64,000 nt of DNA from NCBI RefSeq assembly GCF_026914265.1, contig NC_069124.1:12417723-12481722 (forward strand). The letters are read 5' to 3'. Source of the stretch: Mya arenaria (taxonomy: Eukaryota > Mollusca > Bivalvia > Myida > Myidae). Below are positions 45,773 through 58,158 of the stretch, piece after piece. Position 1 is the stretch's first letter. Each line of letters opens with the position of its first letter. Below the pieces are notes generated by a model. The model saw only the letters and a program-made list of their open reading frames with translations. It did not search any database and was not told where the DNA came from. The position numbers were made by a program, and so were the translations under genes.

Positions 45773-47639
45773 AGTATGGGGATGTTGGGTGAGGGATTTG
45801 AAGCTGATGAGATAGGAGGATGTTTATTTAAGGATCAAAATTCGACATGTTGCATTTTATTGGGGTATGGTATGCAATGGGGCTGTTCAAAATGGGTGGA
45901 GTCCGAAGGACTCCACCAATATTCTGGACATGATTCCATTACGTCGTATGCAATGAACAAAGAAATTTCAAATATGTTTTCTCTGATGCTGAAGATGCTG
46001 TTCATTTTATCAAGAACATGTTTACCAAATTTTCAGTCAGGCTTAAATTAGTTATCAAAACAAACAATGGTTAAAGTATGACTGAATAGGTAAGTAATTG
46101 ATTACCCAATAGGCATTGCGTGTAAATAATCCCAGTAATCCAGTCAATTTTCGAAAAAACAACACTTTCAAAACGAATGAACACTGCAAAAAATGGCGTC
46201 GAAACAAAATGCAGCTGCCGAGTTATGTTGCGGCCCGAATCGAGCTTAATGTAAAACTTTTTCAATGACATCACTCATGACGTCATACAAGCACCCGTCA
46301 TAGAGGTTATTTTGAACTAACTGTTTTTGCATTTTCGTGACATTTAACAGCCTTTTTAAACACCAACGTTTCTTCAACTGTTCCATCCATCATGAAACCA
46401 TCTACATTAAAATCAATCAAATTATCGTTGCTTATCTTTTTTTAACTGCTTTACTGCAGATTACAGTTTTGCATGTTGCCAATATTGGCAAAAAATTTAC
46501 TACGATTTCATTGAAAAAAATAGTTCCGTAGTAAATATGCCCCGCTCCTCGGTATTATTGCGCCCAATGACAGGACAGAAGTATCGAACAAACGCACGCG
46601 ATATCGATGGGAAATGCCATTGCACTTTATACAGAAATAAAGTGCAATTGATAAACAACAACCATCGTTTAGGAATGAAGTGTGAAAGTAAATATGATTA
46701 GTTAGAGTCGAGGACTTGGCTAGTCTTGGAGCTTTTGTACAGGACTCAGTCCTGTTGAGGTAGGGGGATGTTGGTGAATCGTGAATCGTGAATCAAGCGG
46801 TGGCTTGGCCGATTTTAGAGCTGCGAAACCGAAATTAACCCAGCTGAGGCTCGGAGATTGCGGCGGAGATGTAGTTGTGTCGGAGCTGCATTGCGCGACT
46901 GATCCCTGCTGGGACGGGGCAGGGGACGAAAACCCGAACAGAGCGATGATGGAACACGATGCCGGATGAAGTCATGCCGATAGCCGAGGGCCATGACAGT
47001 TCTTCCTTAATACTTGCGTTAATGAGATTGCATATGAATTGAGATATGAATCAAAATTATCCCAGTCGTATATGGAATACTCAACACATTCGTCAGCGCA
47101 TTCTTTTACCTGGTTTTATTTCAAGGTTTAAGCGGGAACAACATTTAACATTACAGTTATTTAGTCTACTGTTTGAAAGCCATGTAATTATTTTTCGTTG
47201 ATCCACCACATACATGGAGTTTATCAATTTCTTACTGATCTGTCCATAATGGGGTTTTATGTCATTTTCGCCAAAAGTCTATATTTCTTTGTCTGTGTAG
47301 ATATTGTAGTTGACTTTGTGATGTTTGGCCGTTGATTAGATACAACGCCATCTTTGTAAAATGCCTAATATTAACAGTTGTAGAATGTTCTTTATAGGTA
47401 GGTCTGAATTTTGTTTGGAGTTTTGTATTCCGATTAAGTCCAATACATTCATTTATTTAGAGGATTCAGGCAAACATATCGTATAATTACATAGAAACAC
47501 GATCATGAAGAAATGTGACACATGTTTTTATTACAATTATGATAATAAAAACAATTTAATACAGGTTTAATATATTATAAAACAAAATAGAGTTCCTTCT
47601 TCGCTCGTGGTCAGGTGTATTATTCTAACCAGACCCACC

Positions 47640-49480
47640 TACATGCTGGCCATGTGTTAAGGCATGGTCACAGTGAACCAACAATGAATTCATGCAACGA
47701 CACGACAGAACATTTTGGCAAATCGGGGATCATCGGTGGTCATCAGAAGAGAGTCCTACGAATGTGTTTAGCAAGGTGGCATCGACGTGTCGTTGTGAGT
47801 TAGAATTGGACATGCACCTTTTTGTTCGATGATTTGGTGTGGTATCTATGTCTTGTTATTGTCGTGGGTCGGTCCTACGATATTCTTGCGACTATCGTGC
47901 GATACATATTTTGTCGTGGGTATTTCTTTTCTTTTTAGTCAAACATCTACGACTTTCATGAAAGAGTTGCAAAATTGTCACACTAATATTATATTTCCTA
48001 AGATGCTCCCACAACTTCGCAATTCTGTCGTGCGGTGGTCTTGCGTTAGTCTCTTAATGTAATTTTGTTTTAAGGGGTATTAACCTCAGGCGAAAGAATG
48101 CATGGAAATAAAATATGTGTATCGTCGCTGAAACAGGGTGGATTTTCGACCTGTTACCAGAGTTCTCGCACTTCGAATACAAACTTGAATTGAATTTGCA
48201 GAATACAATAAATTTTCAAAAATTGGTTTAAAATTAGGTCAGAACTCGGATGATTCCATTTTAAGAGCAATTTACAGGCAACAGACACAACAACGACATT
48301 ACCATAACATTGTTTTTTCTGTCGCGTCTACATTGCCAAACCATCGACAATGTTTCGTAGCACTCGTGACCACCCGCAATAGATTTCGGGCATATTACAA
48401 GATCTTGCCATGACATACAATTTATGGGTCTGCCACGTCAAGACTTCGGACGATCCGTTGTAACCCGGAACTTAACAGTGTCTTTCTCTGTATTCATTTT
48501 TGCCACATCAATTTTTCATTTTTAATTTAAAATAAGAGTTGGCGAAGGCGAGGCCACATTCTAACACAAATTGAATATTAAGAATGATAATCCTTAACAA
48601 TCAATTAACTTTAATCTACCTTCTCAATGTAAGGTAAAAAATATCCAACATAATTATTTTAGTCTACCGGAAGTTGGAAAACAAATATAACCTTATACAT
48701 TAATGGTTTATTTTATACATTATTCTAAAGGCCTATGTCCGGGTTTCATTGAACACCGCTCATAATGACACATGAATCTCGTGCACTGGTCTTCCTTAAG
48801 TAGAATGCTATGCAGAAAGACCCCGTACTTCATATATATTTCTAATGTATTAAAACAACTACATTGCATTTCTTGTAAAATGGATAAAATTGATATGCTC
48901 TGGGATAAAATAAGTGAATTTATATCTTTTTAAACAAATATTACCAGAAACAATTATTACAAGTAAAATAAACCATTTGGATGAAAAAAGCCATGTATGC
49001 CACGTATACATTCGAGAAAAATGTGTTCATGCTTCTCAAATAAGAATTCAAATACAAACATTAAATTTGATTTATTTATTTTGTTGTATTGCTCATTTGG
49101 TTCAGCATGTTTTGAATCTATGTAGCACACTAGACTATACACGAACATACATGAAACAACTATACAACCAAGGTCTAAAACTCGGTCCTATTACAGAAAG
49201 CACGAAAAGTCATTTCATTGTTCCGGGATATATTCAAGTGGGAGAAATAGCTGAACCTTTCATCCAGGGTCAGTATTCATAAAACATCTTAAGTCATTTT
49301 CTAACTTAAGTCATTTTCCTAATTGAGGTTTAACCTTGGTCATTTGGTATAATAACCTAATACATTCTGAAATACTTGAGTATCATTGATTCTATTGAAT
49401 TAACTATTTTTTTCCGAAAATCACTTCTTGTATTGTTTAAACTTACCCTAAGTACGACAATTTTAAGTAATCGACTTAAG
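47640..49480. repeat. duplicated 3' flank, copy D unit
   Basis: Matches 36900-38800 and 59460-61400. Examples are ACGACACGACAGAACATTTT, GGCAAATCGGGGATCATCG, AAAGCACGAAAAGTCATTTC and GGTATAATAACCTAATACA. It is closer by eye to the copy E flank than to the copy C flank. Confidence 0.8.
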
Positions 49481-49562
49481 ATAAGAAAGGATTTGATGAT
49501 GTTTTTATGAATTCCGGCCCTAAACTGTAGCACAGAATATGTATGTGGCTTTTACATGATTC

Positions 49563-49645
49563 TTTGGACGGATCTCAAATGCTTCTGGTAGAATTGGGCA
49601 CAAGTCGCTAGTAGATCGAGAACGCGAGGTTAAACACGAACAAGA
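49563..49645 (-). pseudogene. chloride-channel terminal-exon remnant
   Basis: The stretch TTCTTTGGACGG..CTCAAATGCTTCTGGTAG, GTAGATCGAGAACGCGAGGT and TAAACACGAA matches the last 80 bp of the coding end and start of the 3' UTR at 61511-61590. It encodes part of TM4 and the PTSSS end. The rest of the exon is gone. It marks the edge of the duplicated unit behind copy D. Confidence 0.7.
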
Positions 49646-49778
49646 AATATCTTAGAAAAAGAATGACGGCGATTAATTTGTAAACAAGGTCATGGAACGT
49701 GTATGAAAGTATTATAAACATAACATGTGCCTATTTATTGTTTGTTTTGAATATCAAAAATAATCTAAGGTCAGGAAC

Positions 49779-49880
49779 ACGTTTTGCCCGAACGAAAAGA
49801 AGGCGTGAGTCCATGACTTTAGAGTTCCGAACTAGATTATGCATCTCTTTAGAAACGGCACCCTTCTCTATAGCACGAGG
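49779..49880 (+). pseudogene. chloride-channel ligand-domain exon remnant, inverted
   Basis: On the plus strand the frame reads TFCPNEKKA, then VHDFRVPN, then IMHLFRNGTLLYSTR, with two stop codons between these parts. This is the pre-Cys-loop exon of GluCl/glycine-receptor-like channels (family pattern TFF.NEK.A..H...VPN....I..NG.VLYS.R). At the nucleotide level it matches the second piece of the remnant at 39350-39486. Its orientation is opposite to the terminal-exon remnant 140 bp to the left, so an inversion or separate insertion took place. Confidence 0.75.
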
Positions 49881-52402
49881 TATAAAAAGAATGCAATACG
49901 AATGGATATACTGTACAGTTAAAAACCTAATTAATGGTAACCTAAACAATTATCAATTAATTCAAAACAAAATCTGAATTGTTTCTTTTGACGCATATTC
50001 TGCTTGTTATGAATAGAACTAAATTAGAAAAAAAAGTTAAACTGAAAAAACGTTTTCAATATAATTAAAATTTCCCACAAGAATGCATTTCAATATTATT
50101 TTTACCAAATAAAGTTAACATTATTTAAGATCAAACTTTTTATAACTAGCCATGGGATACTGTTTATCTGTTAATAATGAACATTCGACCAAAGTTCAAT
50201 ATTGACTCAGGGCCTTACAGTTTGCGGAAGTCACTATGAAAACCGGTATAGGTTTTCATGTCTTAACACTTTTGTGCGAGCTTGCAAATGTTTTGTATCA
50301 ATAATAATATATCAATTCTGACAATATATTTCCGAAAAACGTTTTAAAATTGCGATGACGTCAAACACGATGTAAACAAGACCATTTTTGCTTAACAAAA
50401 ATATTATCATTGAGTGGTTAGTAAATACAATCGATACACAGCAATATCAATACAGATATATAAAAAGAAGGAATAACAAGTTGCATTATCAGTTAGCACA
50501 TTTGAAAAGAAGGAAATGGTAGTGCGTGAAATTGTTTCAGAACTATTTTGTGTACGAGCACGAGACCAAGGATGCAATACAAAAGACGTTACTTTCACCT
50601 TACCCTGATCATCTCCGCGTATGGGATTCTTATCTTCGTCACCAGATGGACATTTCTTGCACAAGTAAGATATTTTGTGAAAGGATCATATTGCATTCGT
50701 ATAATATCATGTTGTTGTTGTTGTTTTATACTATATTTAACGTCCAGGTAATATTGAACCTTTTGTTGTATTTGTAATATTGTATGTTCATGTCATCAAC
50801 GAAGTTGAATATGATTAGGATTGCAAGTCATTTTTGATTAAATGGGCCCAAGAGAGTATTATTTTACTTTTGTGGACAAGAAGAAATTCTGAAAGAAATG
50901 ATTTTAGAACCATATTTTAAAAATGCCCTTTGAAGCACTGGTGACGTTGATGTGTTTACTTTAACTCCGTGCTAACAGTTTATCAAAACTGTTTTCACAA
51001 CTAGTAATAGCAAACACATGGTAAAAAATATTTGATGATATATACACTAGCATATACAAATTGATTTATGTTTCTTTTCCGTTTATCTACAAAGCTTATG
51101 ATGGTGCTTCATGAAACCTCTTCAACAACAACGGATCGTACACAATTCAGTATACAATATATATAAATAAATGGCTCCCTGGCGGTCCGCCATCAAAGGG
51201 ACCCTAGGTATGAACCTTCTAGTTTTAAATTTCCGTCGAGTCGGATGGACCACAAGATCCGATCTCTGACTATGAGGTCAACAAGGAAGAACCGACAAGC
51301 GTTGTTCATAAACTTTCTGCACTCTTGAAGTTAAGTGTGGGGAAATGCACTGAAAGTTTAATTTACAGTGGAAGTGTCATTTTTAGCGAATTATTTTTTT
51401 TTTGAGCAGAAAAAACAACACGTCTTAATATATATCACGGAGAGAATATAATTATGGTTATACAAGGTTAAAACAAGCGTAAACAGTTGTCAGGAATACA
51501 ACAATACGAGGATACAACACTGCAATACGTAAATATTATAATGTTATCAAATAGTTGATTTCATATTATTCGGGTTATTTGTCCGAGGTCTGCTATGGCG
51601 AAGGCAAGTACTGCTGACTGATTGCGAATAACTCGGCCACTATGAAATCACCATATTAATAAGCATTTTATTAATGAACTATTACGTATGCTACGATATT
51701 TGGTTGAAAACATTATAATACCTTACTTTATTATTGAAGATTATTTCCGTTTTTCATTTATGATTTCTGATTTTCTAGACTAATGCTTGCTGATTTTACC
51801 ATGCATCATTAGTAATGACATTGCACTGACTTTTAAAAATGCCAATTGCAGTGTACAGCCTAAGGAAGCATACTTATCGTGATTATTTCGTAAATCGTTT
51901 TCCAAAAGCTAAAAATTGTTTTCACTTTGTTTTCAGATATGTTTTAAACTAGGCACACACTTTTCAAAACAGTCGGCAAAACGGAAAACAAAATGGCTGC
52001 CTTTTCAAAATAATTTACAGCATTCTCATATTAGGGAGAGTTTCAACAGCCAATGAAAATGGTCGCCTGAATTTGGCGAGTGAGGTGGCCAATCAAAACG
52101 GCAGAAACTCGAATTTGCCGACTTCGGTCGATATTGGGCGATTTTTGGCATATATTGCTGTCAGTTGTCAAGTATTCGTACTACGATTGTCCCGGTATCA
52201 CGTTAAAATCGTAATGGTTGATTAGTCATACACGATCATAAGCTTTTGTGATTTCGATTGATTCTTTGCTCAAAAAAGGGAAGGGCACGTTTCATGACCC
52301 AAATAAAGAGTTTGAAATCCACATTGTGACATTGGATAGGGTAGTTTGATTCAATTCATTCAAATGTTGTTTATAATCATGTTACCGCCAATGGTTTTAG
52401 GT

Positions 52403-54536
52403 TTATTTCTTTAACCCCTCTGCGTATCCTTTACAGACGAGAGGCCCATCCTTGTGTAAGCGCAGAGGAGGCCAGACCAGGTACGCCATGGTGGGTCCGC
52501 GCGTAGAGAAGGCGTCCAGTGCGTCCGTGTGAAAGACATCACCGCACCGGAAGGAGAAATCCAATACCATGGGCGGGTACTGAGCCTGCATCAAACAACA
52601 TAGACGCAGGCATTGGACAACTAAAATGGTTATTTCCTTGTGATTCAGAAGGGCCTTTTGAAACTTTAGGTTCCGGATGATTTTCCGAACAATTGACTGG
52701 AATGCAAAAGAAATAAGTTAAAGAAGTTTGTTTTGTTTTTAAAAAAGAAATTATTTTCAACATGCAAAATTTTATTTCAAACGTTACATTCACTCTGTGT
52801 GTTTATAGTTGCAATAAATAAAGGTTTTAAAGGTATATATTTTTCTTTTGCAAATCGCTCTAAAATAGGTATGTATATAAGCCATAGGGTCAATTACTCC
52901 ATCGACCCCTCCCTTCCTTTCTTTAAAGTAAACGCTGACAATATGATAATTTAATACCAAACGCATTCATAAACAAACCTCTAATTGAACGTTTTTTAAA
53001 CACTTCCTGCGCAGAATATTTGCAAAAGTCTCGAATGGGATTTTCTAAAGTAGATCTGATTCCTCCTCTCTAAAATATATGTACACCTACATGTAGAACA
53101 TTACAAATGTATAAACATATTGAGTTTCAAAACTTTAATGTAGGAACTAATACAAAAATGCAAGTATTCAGTATTATGAATTTTTTTTTGAATATATTAC
53201 CTTGCCCATTTCATCGTGTCCATCATGTTCCTGGTGTTTTTGTTTCTTTTGTTCTTGCTGCTGCTGAAGACATAATTGTTGTTTCTGATCCACGGCCTTT
53301 GTCGAAGGATTCCCAGCGAGGTTTTGCTGGACAGCTTCTCGAGAAACATGTGACTGGCCGACCTTGGGGTCACCTCCACCCCGGGACCAGGCAGGTGCAC
53401 TAAGAGTAGGTCCCGATTCATCATCTGTCGCCTTAAAAGAGTAGTGGTATATCGCATACATTTGAGCTCACACAAGCCACATGCTACTAAGATTCTCCTA
53501 TAACATTACAGTAAACATTTAGATTTTTGTATATACGGTACTGCTAAACTCAACAATGGACTCTGATAATGTTACCTCAGCCCACGGGTTGCTTTGGGTG
53601 AGATAGGTCGGATGTGTCACGATCCTCTCAATACTTGACCTCATGTTAGCCGACGCCTCCTCACAGAGGGAGTTACTGTCCTGTGAATAAGGGAAATAAT
53701 GACAATATATTGAATTTAAAAAATACTACTGTTTCCAAATAAGCCTAGAGAAACGTGCTCGTCAACAATGTTTTTGATCGCAATGCCTTTTTGCACTGAA
53801 GAGAAGGTCAAGTTGTTAGGTCACTGAGCTGTTCTCGTGAGCGCTACTATTTATTTAGTCTGTAAGAGCGAAACTGATGCAAATTTTACATATATAAATG
53901 CATTGCGGATGTATAAGCACACCTCTTTGGTGGTTAGTTCCATGTGATACGTAAAATACACGCCAAATCACCGATGCCGGTGTCATTGATGCGCGAGGTC
54001 GATCAACATGATGCACTTCATGATTCAATAATTCGAAAACTAACTTTATTAGAAAACAGTAGTTATCATAACAAGGGTGATGTTGTACCATGTTATCATA
54101 TATAATTTATTTTCATATTGAGCTCGTTTTCTGTGTGATACCCGAGTTTTAATATTTAGTAGGTTATTAGAAAAGTTGCTTGGTTGAGTTACCTCATGTC
54201 GTCAAAACTTCGAAAACAACAGTGAAAAACACACACAACTGCAATCAGTCTTCATAACAGGCTTAAAACCATCTTTCAAAAACATGATTGTTATATACAT
54301 TATATCATATCATTGATATGCATGATGTAAACACCTTTAGCAATTTGAGCAGTATTTCAATCCCTTCATCGTCTTTCAAGCCTTTACTGGCAGTAAGAAT
54401 GCTGAAGGCGTCTGTCCACTTATCCTCAAACAACTCTTTGAATTTCATTCCAAGGTTTGTCGGGCGGTTTTCGTCAGAGAGGAACGGTATCTTCGTTGTG
54501 TCTTGCTGCAGTACCCGTGTTTGTAACTCGCCCAAT
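52403..54536 (-). CDS. MIEAP (SPATA18-type) C-terminal domain gene or fragment
   Basis: Exons in coding order: 54335-54536, 53576-53680, 53201-53431 and 52403-52585, all GT..AG with agreeing phases and ending in TAA. The first has DENRPTNLGMKFKELFEDKW followed by TDAF, the second LCEEASANMRSSIERIV, the third is a hydrophilic Gln/Lys-rich linker (CLQQQQEQKKQKHQEHDGHD), and the last is MAYLVWPPLRLHKDGPLVCK then GYAEG. The NRPT..EWTDAF start and the VWP...LH..GPL..KG end are hallmarks of the mitochondria-eating protein C-terminal domain as I remember it. No upstream exon with an ATG or coiled coil was found before copy E begins at 54778, so this may be a 5'-truncated fragment, or its first exons may lie beyond copy E. 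Vertebrate MIEAP acts in mitochondrial quality control; in molluscs the role is unknown. Confidence 0.62.
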
Positions 54537-55329
54537 CTTGTTAAACATTAATTGGAAAATGTTGACCAGCTTGCGTTGGAATTGAGAGGACTTACTGAAC
54601 TTTAACACTATAATTAAATATAAAATATACTTTTGCTCTGAATACGGTTATATTTTTAAACGTTTTTGCTCGACTCTTGCATGAGGCTTGAAACTGGAGT
54701 GAAGAAAGAATCGAACACGGATTGAGTTAATTTAACTACAATATATTGTATAAATTGATGTTGTAACAGACGGAAGGATGGCCTTACCATGTGGAGAAGT
54801 GAACTGACAGCTGCTTCCGGTCAATCTCATGTATTTCTTCTGTATGGCAGGTTGTAAATACTTATCGTATGTGTGTTACTAACTGGAGTATGGTATGATC
54901 ATTTTCTTTTGATGTCCGCGAAGTAAACGCATGGGAACTCGGTTCTCGCAATAAAGGTCCACATGCAGTTTTCAAAAAGATACTATTTTATTAGGGATTG
55001 TAATGTCGCTAACGGTGGTTGTGAGATGTTTTTAAAACAAGCTCTAGTCACCAATAATCTTACTGGTATTTCAAGACAATGGGAGTTATGTGAGCAGGAA
55101 CTCGATTAAGGTAGGCAGCATGTGCTTTACAGCCGATGTTGGGACGTTGATTGAGGTAACGTGTGGTCGTGTTGTGGAAACCAGTGATGACGTCATGTTT
55201 CAAAGTGACGTTAAGGGTATATTCGAAACGAAATTCAGGTGGGAAACACCTCATATAGTGGCCACACATGCACAGATTATGATTTCAAGAATGGTACTTT
55301 CAACGGCACAAATAACTTCTATATGAATT

Positions 55330-55945
55330 TAATGATGTCCTCTACTAGTCATGACCAACTGGAATATCAAGTATGTAGTTCCTGAGTTCAAGTGATCTTT
55401 AATTATTCAACGGGAAAACGTTTTTTCACCTCAAGGTCACCTTTAACCTACTGATTCCAAAATCAAAAGGGGTCGTCTACTAGTCCTGACAAACTGACAT
55501 ACCAAGTATGAAGATCCTGGGTGCAAGTGTTGTAAAGTGTTTGAGCAAAATCCGTTGTTTACCTAAGGTCGCCGCGACCTTGACATTTGACGTCACCAAT
55601 ATATCGTATTTCACCTGAAGGTCACCGCGGCTTTGACCTTCTGAAATCAAGATCAATAGGGGCCATGTACTTGTCACGACAAGCTTGCATATTAAGCATT
55701 AAGTTCCAAGCGGATCTTAAGATATTGAGCGGAAATCGTTGTTCAACTCAATGTCACCGTGAACTTGACCTTTGACCTGTTGATGTCAAAATCAATTAAC
55801 ATCATCTACTGGTCATGACCATCCTGCATACTGAGTATCATGTTCCTTGGTCTTGGTGTTCTCAATTGAATGGGCGGAAACGAAGTGTGACTTACCGACT
55901 GACCGACCGACAGACCGACTGACTGCTCATTTCAATGTATTTACA
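55330..55945 (+). repeat. repeat with GACCTTGACC motifs, copy 2
   Basis: Matches 31302-31985 unit for unit: CACCTCAAGGTCACC, GTCGCCGCGACCTTGACATT, GAACTTGACCTTTGACCTGT and terminal GACTGACCGACCGACAG. It lies inside the composite copy E. Together with 55950-57620 it forms the same block that lies upstream of copy C. Confidence 0.75.
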
Positions 55946-55949
55946 TCAA

Positions 55950-57620
55950 AAATTAATTTAATGGCATTATAAAGCATACAGTTCAAAACACCCATATTGT
56001 TAAAACGTGTAGTTACAAGACCATGTTCATGTAAACATGGTCACGGATCTTTGGTTTATATGTGCGTGCCATGGTGAACCACTCGGTATTTCGGATCAGT
56101 AAAAACCTTTTCGCATATAATTTGTTCATGAACATTGCTATGAACTATATTTTTTAAAATGAGTGAAAGACAAGTTATTCCTTACTTGAACCGAACTAAT
56201 TTGTAACAAAATGTTGAGGCTTTTATTAATATCTACAAGTTTGACTAAATGTGACGATGTTTGGTTGCAGTTGAAGCTTACGTCATCGACACGTATTGAC
56301 AACTATTCACTTCACATTTATATAATGTATATGTAAGAGTTCATTTTTGCGATCTGCAGAAAATGGATTGAGCGCAGCATATTTGGTGGTAGCACGAAGT
56401 TGACCCGCTAGCACCGCCCTCTTTGTAGTCACGGGGTATTTTGGCGCTAAAGTTAAACCACCAAGACGGTAGTTTCATTAACGGAGTGTCGGGCAATGGT
56501 AAATTGTCTCGACTTTGTGAATATATTTTATAAAAGCAAAAAAAAGATTGATGTTTGTACAGAAATTGTAAAGCACCGACACACGAACGTTTATGATACT
56601 GTTCGTTTAAAAGAATGTTGATATTTAAATTATTATAATTTCTTAGGTATGTCTGCATAGTACATAACCTCACTGGGATGGACTCGTTAATGGGCATTTT
56701 TCATTATAATCAACAACAGTTTGCACACACATTTTAGTACTGAATTTGTTTGACTGGTTGTAAATTATGAAGAGCATTTTAAAGGAAGAAATTTCTATTT
56801 GAATATTGCCGAATAAATATTGAATTGTGCACTGAGTAGATGTCAGTACGATTTTACAGCTGATTACAGATCTATTTCCGAGATCGGGTTCATGAGGTAA
56901 GCTTCAACTGCCTCCAGAAAACGGCACCCTTAACTGTCAATCATAGATACTTCGAGCAGGCGCAGAGGGCATAGCCATCTATAGGAAATAGACGACTTGA
57001 CCAAATCATGTTTATCGCCAAAATAATCTGTACAAAAATAGAGATAAATATAGTTTATATTCGTAGTCAAATCTGCTCTGCATGATATGGAGCGGCAGTT
57101 AAAATGATAATTCCTCGATTGACGTTGGCCCACAATATTCAACTGTGTGCGAACACCAATTTATGTTAGAGTAATAAACCGTCAATGTATTCGATGGAAA
57201 ATGGCGAGGAGTTCTTAGACGAATGCATCCGTAGAAATGACACGCACTCACCTTTTCCCGCCTTTCAATTATCGTGACAACAACTGTCACAATCAAATTT
57301 TGATATTGCCATATCGAGACAAAGGTTCTCCCCTATGCTTTTTATCGTAGATGTTTTTATCTACAATGGGTTAAACGCAGGTATGCCCAGTTCCCTGAAT
57401 ACCATTATATAACCTCCTAAAGAAAACAACAAAATCAATACATTTCAATGGTATTATTTTGGAGAAGCACTTGGGAAACTGATTGACGCATACAGCATGA
57501 ACTTACAACATGAGCAAAGTTTGTCTAGGTAACAACATGCCTGACAAAATTGGAGCTTACAGACGTGGTCGACTGGCCGAGGAAAAACTGAGATAAAACC
57601 CTCCTTCTGGGGAAAACTCT
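55950..57620 (+). repeat. shared upstream block, second copy
   Basis: Matches 32000-33245: TTTATATGTGCGTGCCATGG, TGATATGGAGCGGCAGTTAA, AATAAACCGTCAATGTATTC and TTACAGACGTGGTCGACTGG. Both copies stop at the same CCCTCCTTCTG point and are then joined to different interior points of MFSD6-like exon two. Confidence 0.75.
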
Positions 57621-58158
57621 GAACACCAGATATCGTGCCACATCACCAATAAGCTCCTTATCAAAGAAGTATTGGAAACATATAATTTTAATGATTCATG
57701 TATACATACTATATCAAGTTGTACAAATGCATATGCATCGATATGTTCTTTTAAAACAAACGAAAACAAATTGATCATTCATATGATGATATTGCATAGT
57801 AACAACGAAGCGTTTCTATTCTGGTATCTCATAATGTTAGGCGCTTCGCAAAAAATCCTAGGACTCTACATAGTATTCCAATGTGTGCCGGAAATAATCG
57901 TGCTGCAATTCGCTGGCAAAATCATCAAACGTATCGGCCACATGTCTTGTCTGCACATCGCCTGTCTTTGCTACGCTATCTGTTTCTTCTGTTACTCCGC
58001 CATCCCAGGGCCGTGGTACATACTCCCGGTTGAGTTGATACAAGGCCTGACATTCGGACTCATGTACGCCGCCGCCTCCTCCTACGCCAGCGAGATCACA
58101 ACGGCAGGGATGTCCGCCACCGTTCAAGGACTCGTTGGCGGTCTTTGCTCCGGATTCG

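Larger units (their letters stand above)
45773..52402. other. region between copy D and the MIEAP-domain gene
   Basis: No intact gene. 46700-46930 holds diverged terminal-exon repeat units (GGACTTGGCTAGTCTTGGAG, GATCCCTGCTGGGACGGGGC). 47640-49480 is the duplicated 3' flank. 49560-49880 holds two chloride-channel exon remnants. From 50000 to 52400 the sequence is AT-rich with scattered short frames, including GCCATCAAAGGGACCCTAGG near 51190, none recognisable. Confidence 0.55.
54778..58158 (+). pseudogene. MFSD6-like copy E, composite broken copy
   Basis: Exon one (from 54778) keeps MALPCGEV but then has a TGA in frame. The expected intron and the start of exon two are missing, and homology resumes at CTTATCGTATGTGTGTTACT (about 54860) and runs, with small indels, to about 55324. 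A 2.5-kb block follows (55330-57800), holding the AGGTCA-motif repeat and a second MFSD6 upstream region. Homology then resumes near 57806 with EAFLFWYLIMLGASQKILGL and continues cleanly to the exon-two donor at 58158. About 150 codons in the middle, and exons three and four, are lost. The right-hand piece keeps an open frame of more than 100 codons. Best read as two truncated gene copies side by side. Confidence 0.85.

Noticed and set aside
50407-50777. Overlapping short frames near 50.5 kb
   Set aside because: No domain, no consistent splice sites and AT-rich composition; nothing distinguishes them from chance.
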